A stretch of 64,000 bases of DNA from Spongiibacter tropicus DSM 19543. GTDB taxonomy: Bacteria; Pseudomonadota; Gammaproteobacteria; Pseudomonadales; Spongiibacteraceae. A program made the translations under genes and the position numbers. Within the stretch, counting starts at the first letter, position 1. Every line of letters begins with the position of its first letter. A model generated the notes under the pieces. It saw only the letters and a list, made by a program, of their open reading frames with translations, did not search any database and was not told the DNA's origin. Shown here piece by piece: positions 25,983-37,031 of the stretch. The stretch lies in assembly GCF_000420325.1 (NCBI RefSeq), contig NZ_ATUS01000001.1, forward strand, positions 934,463 through 998,462, read 5' to 3'.

Positions 25983-26774
25983 ATGGACAACGCAATTCTC
26001 AGTCAGATTGATGAACGCGGCGTCGCCCGCCTCACCCTGAATCGCCCGGCGATTCACAATGCTTTTGACGACAGCATTATTGCCGCGCTGAGCGCCGAAC
26101 TCCGCACGCTGGCCAAGCACGCGGAGGTTCGCCTGCTGGTATTGGCCGCCGAGGGCAAGAGCTTCTCCGCTGGAGCCGACGCCAATTGGATGCGCCGCAT
26201 GGCCGGCTACACCGTGGAGGAAAACCGCCGCGATGCCGAGGCGCTGGCCGAGCTGCTGTCACGGCTGGACAACTTCCCCCACCCGACGCTCGCCCGCGTG
26301 CAAGGTGCCGCATTCGGTGGCGGCGTCGGGCTGGTCAGCTGCTGCGATATCGCCATCGGCTCGCCGCGCGCGAGCTTCTGCCTCAGTGAAGTCAAGATTG
26401 GCCTGATCCCGGCCACGATCAGCCCCTATGTGATTAACGCCATCGGCCCCCGTGCGGCGCGACGCTATTTCATCAGCGCCGAACGCTTTGACGCCGATAC
26501 GGCTCTGCAGCTGGGCCTGCTCAGCCAGTGCGTGGAAGAAGAGCAACTCGATGACGCGGTTGAGACCTGTATTGCGCAGCTGCTCAACAACGGCCCCGCC
26601 GCCATGCAGGCGGCCAAGCGACTGCTGCTGGACTACCAGAATCAGCCGCTCAGTGACGCCCTGATCGCCGATAGCTGCGAGCGCATCGCCGATATTCGTG
26701 TATCCCCCGAAGGCCAGGAAGGGCTCAGTGCCTTTCTGGAAAAGCGCCGTCCCAACTGGCAGCGTGGAGACTAA
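25983..26774 (+). CDS. liuC: Methylglutaconyl-CoA hydratase
   Basis: 263 residues of the crotonase superfamily with the oxyanion loops SFSAGADANWM and GAAFGGGVGLVSCCDIAIGS. Adds water to 3-methylglutaconyl-CoA to give HMG-CoA. The identification as the methylglutaconyl hydratase rather than a general enoyl-CoA hydratase rests on its place between liuB and liuD. The start is nine bases after liuB; its stop is one base before liuD. Confidence 0.93.
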   Translation: MDNAILSQIDERGVARLTLNRPAIHNAFDDSIIAALSAELRTLAKHAEVRLLVLAAEGKSFSAGADANWMRRMAGYTVEENRRDAEALAELLSRLDNFPHPTLARVQGAAFGGGVGLVSCCDIAIGSPRASFCLSEVKIGLIPATISPYVINAIGPRAARRYFISAERFDADTALQLGLLSQCVEEEQLDDAVETCIAQLLNNGPAAMQAAKRLLLDYQNQPLSDALIADSCERIADIRVSPEGQEGLSAFLEKRRPNWQRGD

Positions 26775-26775
26775 T

Positions 26776-28758
26776 ATGTTCAGCAAAATTCTGATTGCCA
26801 ATCGCGGTGAAATTGCCTGCCGCGTTATTGCCACCGCCAAGCGACTGGGCATTGCCACCGTTGCGGTGTACAGCGACGCCGACCGCGACGCCAAGCACAC
26901 CAGTCTGGCCGACGAGGCCTATTACCTCGGCCCCGCAGCCGCGTCTGAATCCTATCTGCGCGGCGAAGCCATTCTCGACATCGCCCAGCGCAGCGGCGCC
27001 CAGGCCATTCATCCCGGCTACGGCTTCCTGTCGGAAAACGCCGACTTCTGCCGCCGCTGTGACGACGCTGGCGTGGTATTTATCGGCCCGCCGGTGGCCG
27101 CCATCGAAGCCATGGGCTCCAAGTCAGCCGCCAAGCGTATTATGGCGGAAGCCGCCGTGCCGCTGCTGCCGGGCTACCACGGTGACGATCAGGATGATGC
27201 CATTCTGAAAGCCGCCGCCGACGACATCGGTTATCCGGTACTGCTCAAAGCCAGCGCCGGTGGCGGTGGCAAGGGCATGCGCATTATCTGGAATACCGAG
27301 GAATTCGACAGCGCTCTGGCGGCCACCCGCCGCGAAGCCCGCAACGCCTTTGGCGACGATAAGATGCTGGTTGAGAAATACCTGACCGGCCCCCGCCATG
27401 TAGAACTGCAGGTGTTCTGCGACCAGCACGGCAATGCCGTACACCTGTTTGAGCGCGATTGCTCCCTGCAGCGCCGCCACCAGAAAGTGATCGAAGAAGC
27501 CCCCGCCCCCGGCATGAGCGAGACCCTGCGTCAGGCAATGGGCGACGCCGCGCTGCAAGCGGCGCGCGCCATCGGTTATCAGGGCGCGGGCACCGTGGAG
27601 TTTTTACTCGGCGATGACGGCGGTTTTTACTTTATGGAAATGAATACCCGCCTACAGGTTGAGCATCCCGTCACCGAGATGATCAGCGGTCAGGACCTGG
27701 TCGAATGGCAGCTGTTGGTCGCCAGCGGCAGTCCCCTGCCCTGCGCGCAAAGCGATTTGCAGATTCGCGGTCACGCCTTTGAAGCCCGGCTCTACGCCGA
27801 AGATGCCGAGCAGGGCTTTCTGCCCCAGACCGGACGCCTCAATCACCTGCAATTCCCCGAAGAAAGTAACGCAATTCGCGTAGATTCCGGCGTGCGCAGC
27901 GGCGACAGCATCAGCATGTATTACGACCCGATGATTGCCAAACTGATTGCCTGGGACGAAGACCGCGACCGCGCGCTGCGCCGCCTGCAGGGGGCATTAG
28001 CCAAGTGCCAGATAGACGGCCTGACCACCAACCGCGACTTCCTGCTGCAACTGGCCAGCCACCCGACCTTTGCCGCCTCGGATTTCGACACCGGCTTTAT
28101 CGACAAGCACTATGAGCAGATGAAAGCCGATGCCGAGCAGCGCCGCGCCCAACAACAGCAGGAGCACGCGGCACTGGCCGCCCTGCACTGCCTGCTCAGC
28201 GAACAAGCCCAAACCGCGACCGTCGCCACGCCCTGGCGCGCCGACAACTGGCGCTTAAACCTGCCAAAAGCGCGGGTCTTGTCGCTCGACATCAACGGCC
28301 AGCCTATCGACATCCGCGCCCGCGCCCAAGACGGCGCTTGGCAATTTCACATCGGCGACCGCAGCCTGGCGGCCAGCGGTGAACTGCGCGAGACCCGACT
28401 CAGCGCGGAACTCGGCGGTCGCCGCCTGAGCGCAAACAGCGTGAGTGATGGCGATAAGCAGGTGCTGTTTCTGGAAGACGGCAGCACCCTTCGCTATCAG
28501 CTGCGGCGATATCAAAGCGGCGAACAGGAACAGCACGGCGGGCTGTTGGCGCCGATGAACGGTCGCATTGTTAGCCTACTCGTAAAACCGCAGCAGACCG
28601 TTAAGAAAGGCGAAGTGCTGCTGATTATGGAAGCGATGAAAATGGAACACAGCGTGACCGCCCCCGCCGACGGCAGCGTGATGCAGTTCCATTTTGCCGA
28701 AGGCGAGCTGGTGGAAGGCGGCGCCGCGCTGCTGGCATTTGAGGAGGCCTCCGCATGA
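26776..28758 (+). CDS. liuD: Methylcrotonyl-CoA carboxylase alpha subunit
   Basis: 660 residues from the ATG at 26776. A biotin carboxylase domain ([16 protein letters not shown]-grasp loop [39 protein letters not shown]) is followed by a linker and a C-terminal biotin-carrier domain, where Lys622 in EAMKMEH is the biotin site. It carboxylates biotin with bicarbonate and ATP and hands it to LiuB. The last four bases (ATGA) overlap the start of liuE. Confidence 0.96.
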   Translation: MFSKILIANRGEIACRVIATAKRLGIATVAVYSDADRDAKHTSLADEAYYLGPAAASESYLRGEAILDIAQRSGAQAIHPGYGFLSENADFCRRCDDAGVVFIGPPVAAIEAMGSKSAAKRIMAEAAVPLLPGYHGDDQDDAILKAAADDIGYPVLLKASAGGGGKGMRIIWNTEEFDSALAATRREARNAFGDDKMLVEKYLTGPRHVELQVFCDQHGNAVHLFERDCSLQRRHQKVIEEAPAPGMSETLRQAMGDAALQAARAIGYQGAGTVEFLLGDDGGFYFMEMNTRLQVEHPVTEMISGQDLVEWQLLVASGSPLPCAQSDLQIRGHAFEARLYAEDAEQGFLPQTGRLNHLQFPEESNAIRVDSGVRSGDSISMYYDPMIAKLIAWDEDRDRALRRLQGALAKCQIDGLTTNRDFLLQLASHPTFAASDFDTGFIDKHYEQMKADAEQRRAQQQQEHAALAALHCLLSEQAQTATVATPWRADNWRLNLPKARVLSLDINGQPIDIRARAQDGAWQFHIGDRSLAASGELRETRLSAELGGRRLSANSVSDGDKQVLFLEDGSTLRYQLRRYQSGEQEQHGGLLAPMNGRIVSLLVKPQQTVKKGEVLLIMEAMKMEHSVTAPADGSVMQFHFAEGELVEGGAALLAFEEASA

Positions 28759-29657
28759 TCCCCGATTCCGTCAAAATTGTGGAAGTCGGTCCCCGCGATG
28801 GCCTGCAAAACGAAGCTCAGGCGATTTCCGTGGCGGACAAACTCACCCTGATTCGCCTGCTGGCCGAAGCCGGGCTGCAAAATATTGAAGCGGGCAGTTT
28901 CGTGAACCCCAAATGGGTACCGCAAATGGCCAGCAGCGAGGAGGTCTTCGCCGGGCTGCCCAAGGATGGTCGCTGTTACAGCGCGCTCACCCCGAACGTC
29001 AAAGGGCTTGAGCGTGCACTCGCCGCGGGATCCAGCGAGGTAGCCATTTTTGGTGCCGCGTCGGAAGGGTTTTCTCAAAAAAACATCAACTGCAGCATTG
29101 CCGAGAGCCTGCAGCGCTTCGACGGCGTGATGAGCATGGCCCGCGACGCGGGCGTGCCGGTGCGCGGCTATGTCTCCTGTGTCATCGCCTGCCCCTACGA
29201 TGGCAGCACGGCGCCGGAAAAAGTGCTGGAGGTGAGTCAGCAGTTGCTGGACATGGGCTGTTATGAAATTTCGCTGGGCGACACCACCGGCGTTGGCACG
29301 CCTGCCAGTGTGAACCGCTTACTGGATAGCTTGCTGCTTCAAATTCCCCCATCAAAACTGGCAGTGCATTTTCACGATACCTATGGCCAGGCGATTGCCA
29401 ATATCTACGCCGCGCTGCAACGCGGCATTGCCACGGTCGATAGCGCGGTTGCCGGCCTGGGCGGCTGCCCCTATGCCAAAGGCGCATCGGGCAATGTCGC
29501 CAGCGAGGATCTGGTCTATCTCCTCAACGGCCTGGGCATTGCCCATGGCGTCGACCTGCAGAAGTTGATCGCGGCGGGCGAGTTCATCTCCGGCCGCCTG
29601 GGCAGGCCCAGCCAATCAAAAGTGGCTCGCGCCATGCCCACCGAGAACGACGAATAA
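28755..29657 (+). CDS. liuE: Hydroxymethylglutaryl-CoA lyase
   Basis: 300 residues, a DRE-TIM metallolyase. It splits HMG-CoA into acetyl-CoA and acetoacetate. [12 protein letters not shown] is the substrate/metal loop with the catalytic Arg-Asp pair, [14 protein letters not shown] follows, [14 protein letters not shown] holds metal-binding histidines and [16 protein letters not shown] has the catalytic cysteine. Translationally coupled to liuD through an ATGA overlap. Confidence 0.97.
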   Translation: MIPDSVKIVEVGPRDGLQNEAQAISVADKLTLIRLLAEAGLQNIEAGSFVNPKWVPQMASSEEVFAGLPKDGRCYSALTPNVKGLERALAAGSSEVAIFGAASEGFSQKNINCSIAESLQRFDGVMSMARDAGVPVRGYVSCVIACPYDGSTAPEKVLEVSQQLLDMGCYEISLGDTTGVGTPASVNRLLDSLLLQIPPSKLAVHFHDTYGQAIANIYAALQRGIATVDSAVAGLGGCPYAKGASGNVASEDLVYLLNGLGIAHGVDLQKLIAAGEFISGRLGRPSQSKVARAMPTENDE

Positions 29658-29676
29658 GACAGAAAAGGGAATCGTC

Positions 29677-31659
29677 ATGACCGCATCGCAAACACCGCTC
29701 TGGTCACCCAGCCCGGAGCAGATTGCCAACAGTCAGTTGTCGCGTTTTCAAGCTCAGCTTCAGGCCCGACTCAATGTGCATTTCGATGACTACGCGGCGC
29801 TGCACCGCTGGTCGGTTGAACAGCGCGAAAGCTTTTGGGAGCAGCTCTGGCAGTTTGCCGATGTGCGTGCCAGCCAGCCTTATGAGGCGGTGCTGCGCGA
29901 GGGTGAGCGTTTTCCCGGCAGCCAATGGTTTCCCGGCAGTCGCCTGAACTTTGCCGAAAACCTGCTCCGCCGACGCGATGACAAGACCGCGCTGGTCGCG
30001 CTGCGTGAAGACGGACAGCGACGCACGCTGACTTACGCCGAGCTGTTTGAACAGGTCGCGCTGTTGGCCGCAGCGATGCGCCAACGCGGTGTGGTCGCCG
30101 GCGATCGCGTGGCGGGCTTTATGCCCAATACACTGGAAACCGTCGTCGCCATGCTCGCGGCCAGCAGCCTCGGCGCCATCTGGTCATCCTGCTCCCCCGA
30201 CTTCGGACTGAGTGGCGTGCTGGACCGTTTCAGCCAGATTCGCCCCAAGCTGCTGTTTGCGGTGGACGGCTATCGCTATAACGGCAAAGCCATCGACACG
30301 CTGGAACGGGTCAACGCGATCAGCTCACAATTGGACAGCCTTGAGGCCGTCGTGGTGGTGCCGTTTCTCAGCGGCGAAACCGCGGAGCTGAAAGGTATCG
30401 ACAGGGCCGTGTGCTACCGCGCGGTGATGGCCGAGTTCGCGACGGATGACGCGGTTGCCGCCATGCAGTTCGCGCCGCTCCCCTTCGACCACCCGCTGTA
30501 TATCATGTACTCCTCGGGCACCACTGGCGTACCCAAGTGCATCGTGCACGGTGCGGGCGGCACGCTGCTGCAGCACCTGAAAGAACACCGTCTGCACTGC
30601 GATATCAGCGACGACGATGTGGTGTTCTATTTCACCACCTGCGGTTGGATGATGTGGAACTGGCTGGTCTCGGCACTGGCCTGCGAGGCCACCGTGGTGC
30701 TGTATGACGGCTCACCGATGCTGGACAATGGGCGTCCACTGCTGGAGGCCATTGATCGCGAGGGCATCAGCGTCTTCGGCACCAGTGCGAAATTCCTCAG
30801 TGCCATTCAGAAAACCGGTGTCTGCCCTGCACGGGACTATTCACTGGCGAGCCTGCGCGCCATTCTCTCCACCGGCTCGCCGCTGAGTGAAGAGAGTTAC
30901 CACTACGTTTACCGCGATATCAAAGCCGATCTGCAGCTCAGCTCGATCAGTGGCGGCACGGATATTATCTCCTGCTTTGTACTGGGCAACCCGACACTGC
31001 CGGTGTACGCCGGAGAGATTCAATGCATCGGCCTGGGCATGGCGGTGGAAATCTGGGATGACGATGGCACGGCTCTTGGCGCCGGGGAAGGTAAAGGCGA
31101 GCTGGTCTGTACCCGCAGCTTTCCCTCCTGCCCCATCGGCTTCTGGAACGATGACCACGGCGAGAAATTTCACAAGGCCTATTTTGACCGCTTCGAGAAT
31201 ATCTGGGCTCACGGCGACTTTGCCGAGTTGACCCGCCACGGCGGCATTATCATTCACGGCCGCAGCGATGCCATTCTCAACCCCGGCGGCGTTCGGATTG
31301 GCTCGGCGGAAATCTATCGGCAATTGGAACCGCTGGACGCGATTCTCGATTCGGTCGTTATCGGTCAGCGCTGGCAGGATGATGTTCGCGTGGTACTGTT
31401 TGTGGTACTTCGGGAAGGCGTCAGGCTCGACGACACTCTACAGCAGCAGATTCGCCAGCAAATCCGCCAGCACACCACGCCCCGCCATGTGCCGGCCAAA
31501 ATTCTGCAGGTCAGCGATATTCCGCGCACCATCAGCGGTAAAATCGCCGAGCTGGCCGTGCGCAATTGCGTACATGGCGAAGCGGTCAAAAACACCGACG
31601 CGCTGGCCAACCCCGACGCGCTGGATCAGTTCAGAGGCCGCAGCGAGCTGGATGACTAG
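29677..31659 (+). CDS. aacS: Acetoacetyl-CoA synthetase
   Basis: 660 residues, acyl-adenylating family. The P-loop is [16 protein letters not shown], the adenylate-binding motif follows [15 protein letters not shown], and the C-terminal domain has [12 protein letters not shown] and the catalytic lysine in [10 protein letters not shown]. It activates the acetoacetate produced by LiuE, so that the operon returns the whole leucine skeleton to acetyl-CoA-level intermediates. Nineteen bases after liuE, probably the last gene of the liu transcript. Its TAG stop shares the bases CTAG with the opposite-strand stop of the TauE-like gene. Confidence 0.95.
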   Translation: MTASQTPLWSPSPEQIANSQLSRFQAQLQARLNVHFDDYAALHRWSVEQRESFWEQLWQFADVRASQPYEAVLREGERFPGSQWFPGSRLNFAENLLRRRDDKTALVALREDGQRRTLTYAELFEQVALLAAAMRQRGVVAGDRVAGFMPNTLETVVAMLAASSLGAIWSSCSPDFGLSGVLDRFSQIRPKLLFAVDGYRYNGKAIDTLERVNAISSQLDSLEAVVVVPFLSGETAELKGIDRAVCYRAVMAEFATDDAVAAMQFAPLPFDHPLYIMYSSGTTGVPKCIVHGAGGTLLQHLKEHRLHCDISDDDVVFYFTTCGWMMWNWLVSALACEATVVLYDGSPMLDNGRPLLEAIDREGISVFGTSAKFLSAIQKTGVCPARDYSLASLRAILSTGSPLSEESYHYVYRDIKADLQLSSISGGTDIISCFVLGNPTLPVYAGEIQCIGLGMAVEIWDDDGTALGAGEGKGELVCTRSFPSCPIGFWNDDHGEKFHKAYFDRFENIWAHGDFAELTRHGGIIIHGRSDAILNPGGVRIGSAEIYRQLEPLDAILDSVVIGQRWQDDVRVVLFVVLREGVRLDDTLQQQIRQQIRQHTTPRHVPAKILQVSDIPRTISGKIAELAVRNCVHGEAVKNTDALANPDALDQFRGRSELDD

Positions 31660-32444
31660 TGCTGATGATGGGCGGGAGACATCCCGTCCATAGCGCTGTC
31701 ACTTGCCTCTGGCTCTGGCATCGCGGTGCTGTGTACACCGCCGTGTATACCTTCGTGGCCACCACCGGTATGTGGCATAAACAGTGTTGATGCGGAATAC
31801 AGTGCCCAGGCAATCATCGACACCGCCACCAGATTGCGGATCCACTGACGCTTGAGCCAGGCGAGCGCACTGCGGTGGGCAGCACTGACCGCCAGCATCG
31901 ACGGCAAGGTGCCCAGTCCGAAACAGAACATCAGCCACGCCGACTGCGCCGCACTGGCGCTGGTGCTCGCCCAGGCCAGACTGCTGTAAATCAGCCCGCA
32001 AGGCAGAAAACCCCAGAGCCCACCCAATGCCAGCGCCTTCGGCAGGCGGTCTGCGGGCAGCAGACGTTTCACCAACGGTTGCAGACGTCGCCACAGCTTG
32101 GCACCAGCCACTTCAATCAGGGTGCTGCCCTTCCACCAGCCAGCCAGCGATACCGCCACCACAATCAGTAAAACGCTCGCCAGCACCCGCAGGGTTTTGC
32201 CGACGATCATAAACTCGCCAGCCATCACCGCGGCCACACCACCGCCGATGGCGCCAATTAATGCGTAACTGCTGATGCGCCCCAACTGAAAGCCCAGCGG
32301 TAACAGCCAGGTCGAGCTCCCCCGACGGGGCTGGCTGCTGACACTGCTCAGCGCACTGATCGCGCCACACATGCCCAAACAATGCGGGCTGCCCATCAGT
32401 CCCAGCATAAAGGCGGCCAGCGCGTTGAGTTCAATCGCGCTCAT
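31656..32444 (-). CDS. TauE/SafE-family protein with metal-binding-like tail
   Basis: 262 residues from the ATG at 32444; the frame above it belongs to ccoS. Six or more membrane helices and the signature SPHCLGMCGAISAL of the cytochrome-oxidase-linked branch of the TauE/SafE (DsbD-like) family. The C-terminal ~35 residues are rich in His and Met ([26 protein letters not shown]), which could bind copper. It is the last gene of the ccoNOQPGHIS transcript and overlaps ccoS by 14 bases, so a role in metal or redox supply for the cbb3 oxidase is inferred. The function of this branch is not settled. Confidence 0.75.
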   Translation of the reverse strand: MSAIELNALAAFMLGLMGSPHCLGMCGAISALSSVSSQPRRGSSTWLLPLGFQLGRISSYALIGAIGGGVAAVMAGEFMIVGKTLRVLASVLLIVVAVSLAGWWKGSTLIEVAGAKLWRRLQPLVKRLLPADRLPKALALGGLWGFLPCGLIYSSLAWASTSASAAQSAWLMFCFGLGTLPSMLAVSAAHRSALAWLKRQWIRNLVAVSMIAWALYSASTLFMPHTGGGHEGIHGGVHSTAMPEPEASDSAMDGMSPAHHQH

Positions 32445-32607
32445 CGTCGTCCCGCTTTGGGTCTGCAGGGTCCTTGTCGAACAGGATGCGGCGCGCTTCC
32501 CGGTCCAGGTCGTCAAACTGGCGATGATTGACCGCCCAGATAAACGCGGCGCAGATCAGCGCGAAAAATATCAGCGCGATGGGCAGCAAAATATACAAAC
32601 TAGACAC
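32431..32607 (-). CDS. ccoS: Cbb3 oxidase assembly protein CcoS
   Basis: 58 residues, below the usual length cut-off, starting at a GTG with GGAGG upstream. One N-terminal membrane helix (SLYILLPIALIFFALICAAF) followed by the short acidic tail typical of CcoS (WAVNHRQFDDLDREA). It is needed for cofactor (copper/heme) insertion into the cbb3 oxidase. The start overlaps the ccoI stop by eight bases, and the next gene begins before its end. Confidence 0.93.
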   Translation of the reverse strand: MSSLYILLPIALIFFALICAAFIWAVNHRQFDDLDREARRILFDKDPADPKRDDDERD

Positions 32608-35038
32608 CGGCTTCCTCCAACTTCCTTAATTCGGCCTGATGCGCGGCGCGCTGCTCGCGGCGATCCAGGCGCAGCGCATTCAGCACCACCACCAGCGAGC
32701 TGGCAGACATGCCCAACGCCGCCAGCCAGGGTGGGACTAATCCCATGGCCGCCGCAGGCAATGCCGTGCCGTTGTACAGCAGTGCCCAGAAAATATTCTG
32801 ACGCAGTACTCGCCGCATCTGCACTGCTTTTTCAAATACCGTTTCGATCAAGCTGAGCCGGTTACTCAGCAGCGCCACGTCGGCGCAGGACCGGGTGAGA
32901 TCACTGGCCGCGGCCATCGCGATCGACACATCCGCAGCCGCGATCACTGGCGCATCGTTCACGCCGTCACCGACCATCATTACCGTCGCGCCCTGAGCCT
33001 GCAATTCGCGAATACGCGCCAGTTTATCCGCTGCCGAGCATGCCGCCCGGTATTCGTCGAAGTGGAGTTGCCCGGCCAGCCAGGCAACCTGATCCGAGTC
33101 GTCACCACTGAGGAGCAGACTGCGGATTCCCCTCGACTGCAAGGCCGATACAGCCTGCTTGGCCTCTTCACGCAAGCTGTCCTGCAAAACAAAGCGAGCC
33201 AGCAGCACACCGTCCCGGACCAGATAGACGGTCATATTGCCGTCGTCAGCCTCTGTGGCATCGGGGAGGCAGAAACGGCGACTGCCGATGCGATAACGCA
33301 GCCCATCGACATCGCCCTCCACGCCCTCACCGGCGCGCAGCTCCAGGTTGCTGGCGTGCAGAGTCATCGGCGTAAAACCGGCATCAGCCAGCCTGTCCCG
33401 AGCAAACGCCTGAGCAATAGGGTGCGAGGATTCCAGCTCCAGCGCGGAAGCAATGCCCAGTAACCGCGCCTCCTCTATCTCACTGTCACGCTCAATCGCC
33501 ATCAAACGCGGCCGCCCCTCGGTCAGCGTACCGGTTTTATCGAAGATGACATGACTGATATGTTCCAGATTTTCCAGCACTGCCGCATTCGCCACCAGTG
33601 CGCCGCGTCGGCGCAGGGCGCTGATCGCCGCCGCGTAGCTGCTGGGAGTCGCCAGTGACAGCGCGCAGGGGCAACTCACGACCAGCACCGCCAGCGCGGT
33701 AAGAAACGCGCTGTGGCCGGGATGAACCGACCAGTAAAAAAATGCCGCCCCGCTGCAAAACAACACGAACAGCGTGAAGTAGCCGCTGAGCCGATCGGCC
33801 AGCTCGGCAATCGGCGGCCGGTTAAGCCGCGCGCTGTCTAACAGTTGATCAATCTGGGAAAGCCGGCTCTGCCCGACTTCTGCGCCGACGCGGAGGTAGA
33901 GGCTGCCATCAATATTGTGACTGCCCGCCAGCACCATATCGCCCACCGCTTTGCGCTTGGGCATAAATTCACCGGTAAAGGCACTGTCTTCCACGCTGCT
34001 GCTACCGGCAATAATCGTGGCATCCACCGGCACGACCTCACCCGGCTGCACCACAATTTCGTCGCCAGGCTCCAGCGCTGACAGCGCCAGCCACTGATTG
34101 CTGCCATCGGCGAGAAGTTTGCGAGCGGTCATCGGTAGCAGCGGACGCATGGTCTGCTCGCGGCGCAACTGGAGGTTATTCTGAATAAAGCGGCTGAGCA
34201 GAAGAAAGAAACAGAACATGCTCACCGTATCAAAATAGACATGCCCCTCGCCGCGAACCGTGGCTTGCAGGCTCGCCAGATAAGCGGCAATCAGCGCCAG
34301 AGACACCGGCACATCCATTCCCAGACGGCGGCTGCGCAATCCGCGCCAGGCCCCTTTGAAAAACGGCTGCGATGAATAGGCAATGACGGGAGTCGCCAGC
34401 GCCAGACTGAACCAGCGCAGCAGGCTGCGGGTATCATCGTCAATCCCCTGAAAATCTCCGGCGTAGAGCGCGACCGCCACCATCATCAACTGCATCATCG
34501 CGACACCGGCCAGCCCCAGGCGACGCAACAGACCGCGCTGCTGCTCGCGCATCTGTTCCAGATGCCCTTCGGCTGACCAGGGTTGTACGCCGTACCCCAG
34601 GCGATAGATAGCATCAAAAACCGCACTGAGTTTTACCGTGGCGGGGTCCCACTCCACAGTCGCCATCCCCCGCTGGAGGTTAACGCGGATAGAACGGACG
34701 CCGTCCATCATGCCCAGTCGATGCTCAATCAACCACGCGCAGGCGGCACAATGCATATCACCAATGCTGAGCTGGCTCTGCCACAAGCCATTGCGCGAGG
34801 AGGAGAATTGCTGGAATACAGCAGGGCTGTCGTATTGCAGGAAATCTTCGGCGCCATCGTTCGGCCTGCTGGCCTGCTGGTCGCGCAGACGGTAGTAATC
34901 GTCGAGACCGGCACCGAGGATGGTCTCACTGACGGCGACACAGGCGGGGCAACACATGGCCCGTTCCTGGCCATCAATAATCAGACTGTAATGGCCCTTG
35001 GCGGGTAATGGCTCTCCGCAGTGGTAGCAGCCCCCCAT
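32600..35038 (-). CDS. ccoI: Copper-translocating P-type ATPase CcoI
   Basis: 812 residues from the ATG at 35038; a GTG three bases earlier is also possible. The N terminus has a zinc-ribbon-like CYHCGEPLP and CCPACVA, then a heavy-metal domain with MHCAAC. Eight membrane helices include the CPC metal site (VVSCPCALSLATP). The phosphorylation site is DKTGTLTEGRP, with GDGVNDAPV near the hinge. It exports copper to the periplasm for assembly of the cbb3 oxidase CuB centre. Two bases separate the frame from the ccoH stop. Confidence 0.96.
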   Translation of the reverse strand: MGGCYHCGEPLPAKGHYSLIIDGQERAMCCPACVAVSETILGAGLDDYYRLRDQQASRPNDGAEDFLQYDSPAVFQQFSSSRNGLWQSQLSIGDMHCAACAWLIEHRLGMMDGVRSIRVNLQRGMATVEWDPATVKLSAVFDAIYRLGYGVQPWSAEGHLEQMREQQRGLLRRLGLAGVAMMQLMMVAVALYAGDFQGIDDDTRSLLRWFSLALATPVIAYSSQPFFKGAWRGLRSRRLGMDVPVSLALIAAYLASLQATVRGEGHVYFDTVSMFCFFLLLSRFIQNNLQLRREQTMRPLLPMTARKLLADGSNQWLALSALEPGDEIVVQPGEVVPVDATIIAGSSSVEDSAFTGEFMPKRKAVGDMVLAGSHNIDGSLYLRVGAEVGQSRLSQIDQLLDSARLNRPPIAELADRLSGYFTLFVLFCSGAAFFYWSVHPGHSAFLTALAVLVVSCPCALSLATPSSYAAAISALRRRGALVANAAVLENLEHISHVIFDKTGTLTEGRPRLMAIERDSEIEEARLLGIASALELESSHPIAQAFARDRLADAGFTPMTLHASNLELRAGEGVEGDVDGLRYRIGSRRFCLPDATEADDGNMTVYLVRDGVLLARFVLQDSLREEAKQAVSALQSRGIRSLLLSGDDSDQVAWLAGQLHFDEYRAACSAADKLARIRELQAQGATVMMVGDGVNDAPVIAAADVSIAMAAASDLTRSCADVALLSNRLSLIETVFEKAVQMRRVLRQNIFWALLYNGTALPAAAMGLVPPWLAALGMSASSLVVVLNALRLDRREQRAAHQAELRKLEEAGV

Positions 35039-35041
35039 CAC

Positions 35042-35563
35042 TCACAGTGACCTGCTAGACAATTCCAGCTGTGCCGTCTTGTTCAGATTAATCTCACCCT
35101 TGAGTCGCCAGTCATCGGCCTCTGCGGTATCGCCGGTAAAGCTCTTAAGCGTTATATACCAGCGCCCGCTCAAGGGTGCGTCCAAGGTTTGGGTGTAGTG
35201 CCCGGCGCCCTGATTCGCCAGAACAAGACGCAGATCCTGCTCGCGATCAGTGGGGTGTTGCAGCAACAGTTGCAGTTCGCTCGGATAACGGTCGAGCCCC
35301 AAGGGCAGTTGCACCATGATGCGCGAGCCGCCCATCGCCAATCTCGCGGTGATATCCTGCTCGGCAGCGTGGCGGTCCAGCGACAGCTTGCGGTTAATTG
35401 CCAAGCCTTCCTTGTAGTACTCGTCGACGACCAGATTGTCGGCATGACGGACGGCAATCACCACCGTGCTCAGGCCAGCGACAACAACGGTGCCCGGCAG
35501 AACAATGAGAAACCAAGGCCAAAACTGGCGATACCAGGGTTTGCTGTCCATCGTCACTGCCAT
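35042..35563 (-). CDS. ccoH: Cbb3 oxidase maturation protein CcoH (FixH)
   Basis: 173 residues from the ATG at 35563 (GAGAG upstream). An N-terminal membrane helix (WFLIVLPGTVVVAGLSTVVI) and a periplasmic FixH domain with VDEYYKEGLAINRKLS, the family hallmark. It is required for assembly or stability of cbb3 oxidase. The start follows the ccoG stop by 10 bases. Confidence 0.93.
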   Translation of the reverse strand: MAVTMDSKPWYRQFWPWFLIVLPGTVVVAGLSTVVIAVRHADNLVVDEYYKEGLAINRKLSLDRHAAEQDITARLAMGGSRIMVQLPLGLDRYPSELQLLLQHPTDREQDLRLVLANQGAGHYTQTLDAPLSGRWYITLKSFTGDTAEADDWRLKGEINLNKTAQLELSSRSL

Positions 35564-35573
35564 TTCATACTCT

Positions 35574-37025
35574 CTATCGTTTCGGCGCGGGGCCAAAGAA
35601 GCTGCTTTCCACTTCAGCAATGCTGTCATCGTTGTCCATTTGACGAACGATGACCGTCAGCGGCATGCGGGCGCCACCCACATCCTCGGGGCGCGCATGA
35701 AGTCGCAGCGGTAAATCCAACAGCTCGCCGGGCTCCAAGGTGACCGGGCTGGCACTGAAGCCCTGCAGCACAACCGGGGTCTCGATATCCACTTCGTAAC
35801 GGTGGGTGCTCTGCGTCTTGTTCGCAAGCTTCACCACGTAACGGTTTTCGATCAAGCCATCCGCTGTTGTCTCATACAATGCCTGACGGTCACGCAGCAC
35901 GCTCAGCTCCATAACGTCGCGATCAACAATGCGGTAACCAAGCAGGCCGATCATCAGCGCCACGGCAACAAAATAACCGATCAAACGTGGCCGCATGATG
36001 TGCGTGGTTTTACCCTCGAGGCTGTTTTCTGTCGCGTAGCGAATCAGCCCTTTGGGGTAGTCCATTTTTTCCATCACCGAATTACAGGCATCCACGCACA
36101 ATGCGCAGCCAATACACTCGTATTGCAGGCCATCGCGAATATCAATGCCCGTCGGACACACCTGAACACAGAGCTGGCAATCAATACAATCCCCGAGCCC
36201 GACGTCGGCAGGTTTTTCATCGCGCTTGCGGGAACCCCTCGGTTCGCCCCGCGCTTTGTCGTAGCTGATAATCAAGGTATCGGGGTCGAACATTACCGAC
36301 TGGAATCGCGCATAGGGGCACATATAGAGGCACACCTGCTCACGCATCCAGCCCGCATTGATGTAGGTTGCCGCTGCAAAGAAGGCAATCCAGAATCCCG
36401 CCCAGGCATTGACACTGAATCCCAGTACGTCGATGCCCAACTGCCGGATCGGCGTAAAATAGCCAACAAAGGTAAATGCAGTCCAGAACGCAAATCCCAG
36501 CCACATCGTGTGTTTCAGCGCCTTTTTGCGGACTTTCTCGAAGCTCAGCGGCGACTGGTCCAGCTTGATACGCTGGTTGCGCGTGCCCTCCGCTTTCTGC
36601 TCCATCCACATGAAAATACTGGTCCACACCGTCTGCGGGCAGCTATAGCCACACCACACCCGTCCGGCCAGATTGGTCACAGCGAACAGCAGAAACGCCG
36701 AGATAATCAGTACCCAAGCCAGCATCACCATATCCTGAGGCCAGAAGGTGATCCCCAGTACATGGAACTGACGTGCAGGCAGGTCGAACAAGACGGACTG
36801 CCGATCACCCCAATTCAGCCAGGGCAGAATGAAATAGCCCAACAGCAGCGGCCAGCCGGTGAAGACCCGTATACGCTGATAGAAGCCTTCAATCGCGCGG
36901 GTATAGATCTTTTCGCGTTTCTGATAAAGATCCATCTCCGACACTTCTGCCGGAACCACAATTTCCACCGCGAGATTTTCTGGCTGAGAGGACGCCTTCT
37001 GTCCCCGTTCGCTGCTGCTATTCAT
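35574..37025 (-). CDS. ccoG: Cbb3 oxidase accessory protein CcoG
   Basis: 483 residues. Membrane helices (about 60-80, 90-115, 160-180, 195-215 and 340-360) surround ferredoxin-like 4Fe-4S motifs, CIDCQLCVQVCP and CIGCALCVDAC. CGYSCPQTVWTSIFMWME is the NapH-like motif. The C-terminal ~110 residues form an IG-like periplasmic domain. CcoG reduces copper on its way to the cbb3 oxidase (a copper-reductase role has been proposed). It lies between ccoP and ccoH. Confidence 0.95.
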   Translation of the reverse strand: MNSSSERGQKASSQPENLAVEIVVPAEVSEMDLYQKREKIYTRAIEGFYQRIRVFTGWPLLLGYFILPWLNWGDRQSVLFDLPARQFHVLGITFWPQDMVMLAWVLIISAFLLFAVTNLAGRVWCGYSCPQTVWTSIFMWMEQKAEGTRNQRIKLDQSPLSFEKVRKKALKHTMWLGFAFWTAFTFVGYFTPIRQLGIDVLGFSVNAWAGFWIAFFAAATYINAGWMREQVCLYMCPYARFQSVMFDPDTLIISYDKARGEPRGSRKRDEKPADVGLGDCIDCQLCVQVCPTGIDIRDGLQYECIGCALCVDACNSVMEKMDYPKGLIRYATENSLEGKTTHIMRPRLIGYFVAVALMIGLLGYRIVDRDVMELSVLRDRQALYETTADGLIENRYVVKLANKTQSTHRYEVDIETPVVLQGFSASPVTLEPGELLDLPLRLHARPEDVGGARMPLTVIVRQMDNDDSIAEVESSFFGPAPKR

Positions 37026-37031
37026 AAGACT

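Noticed and set aside
24333-26120. A 595-codon open frame on the minus strand opposite liuB
   Set aside because: It lies wholly antisense to the strongly recognised carboxylase gene, has no family motif, and results from GC-rich codon bias.
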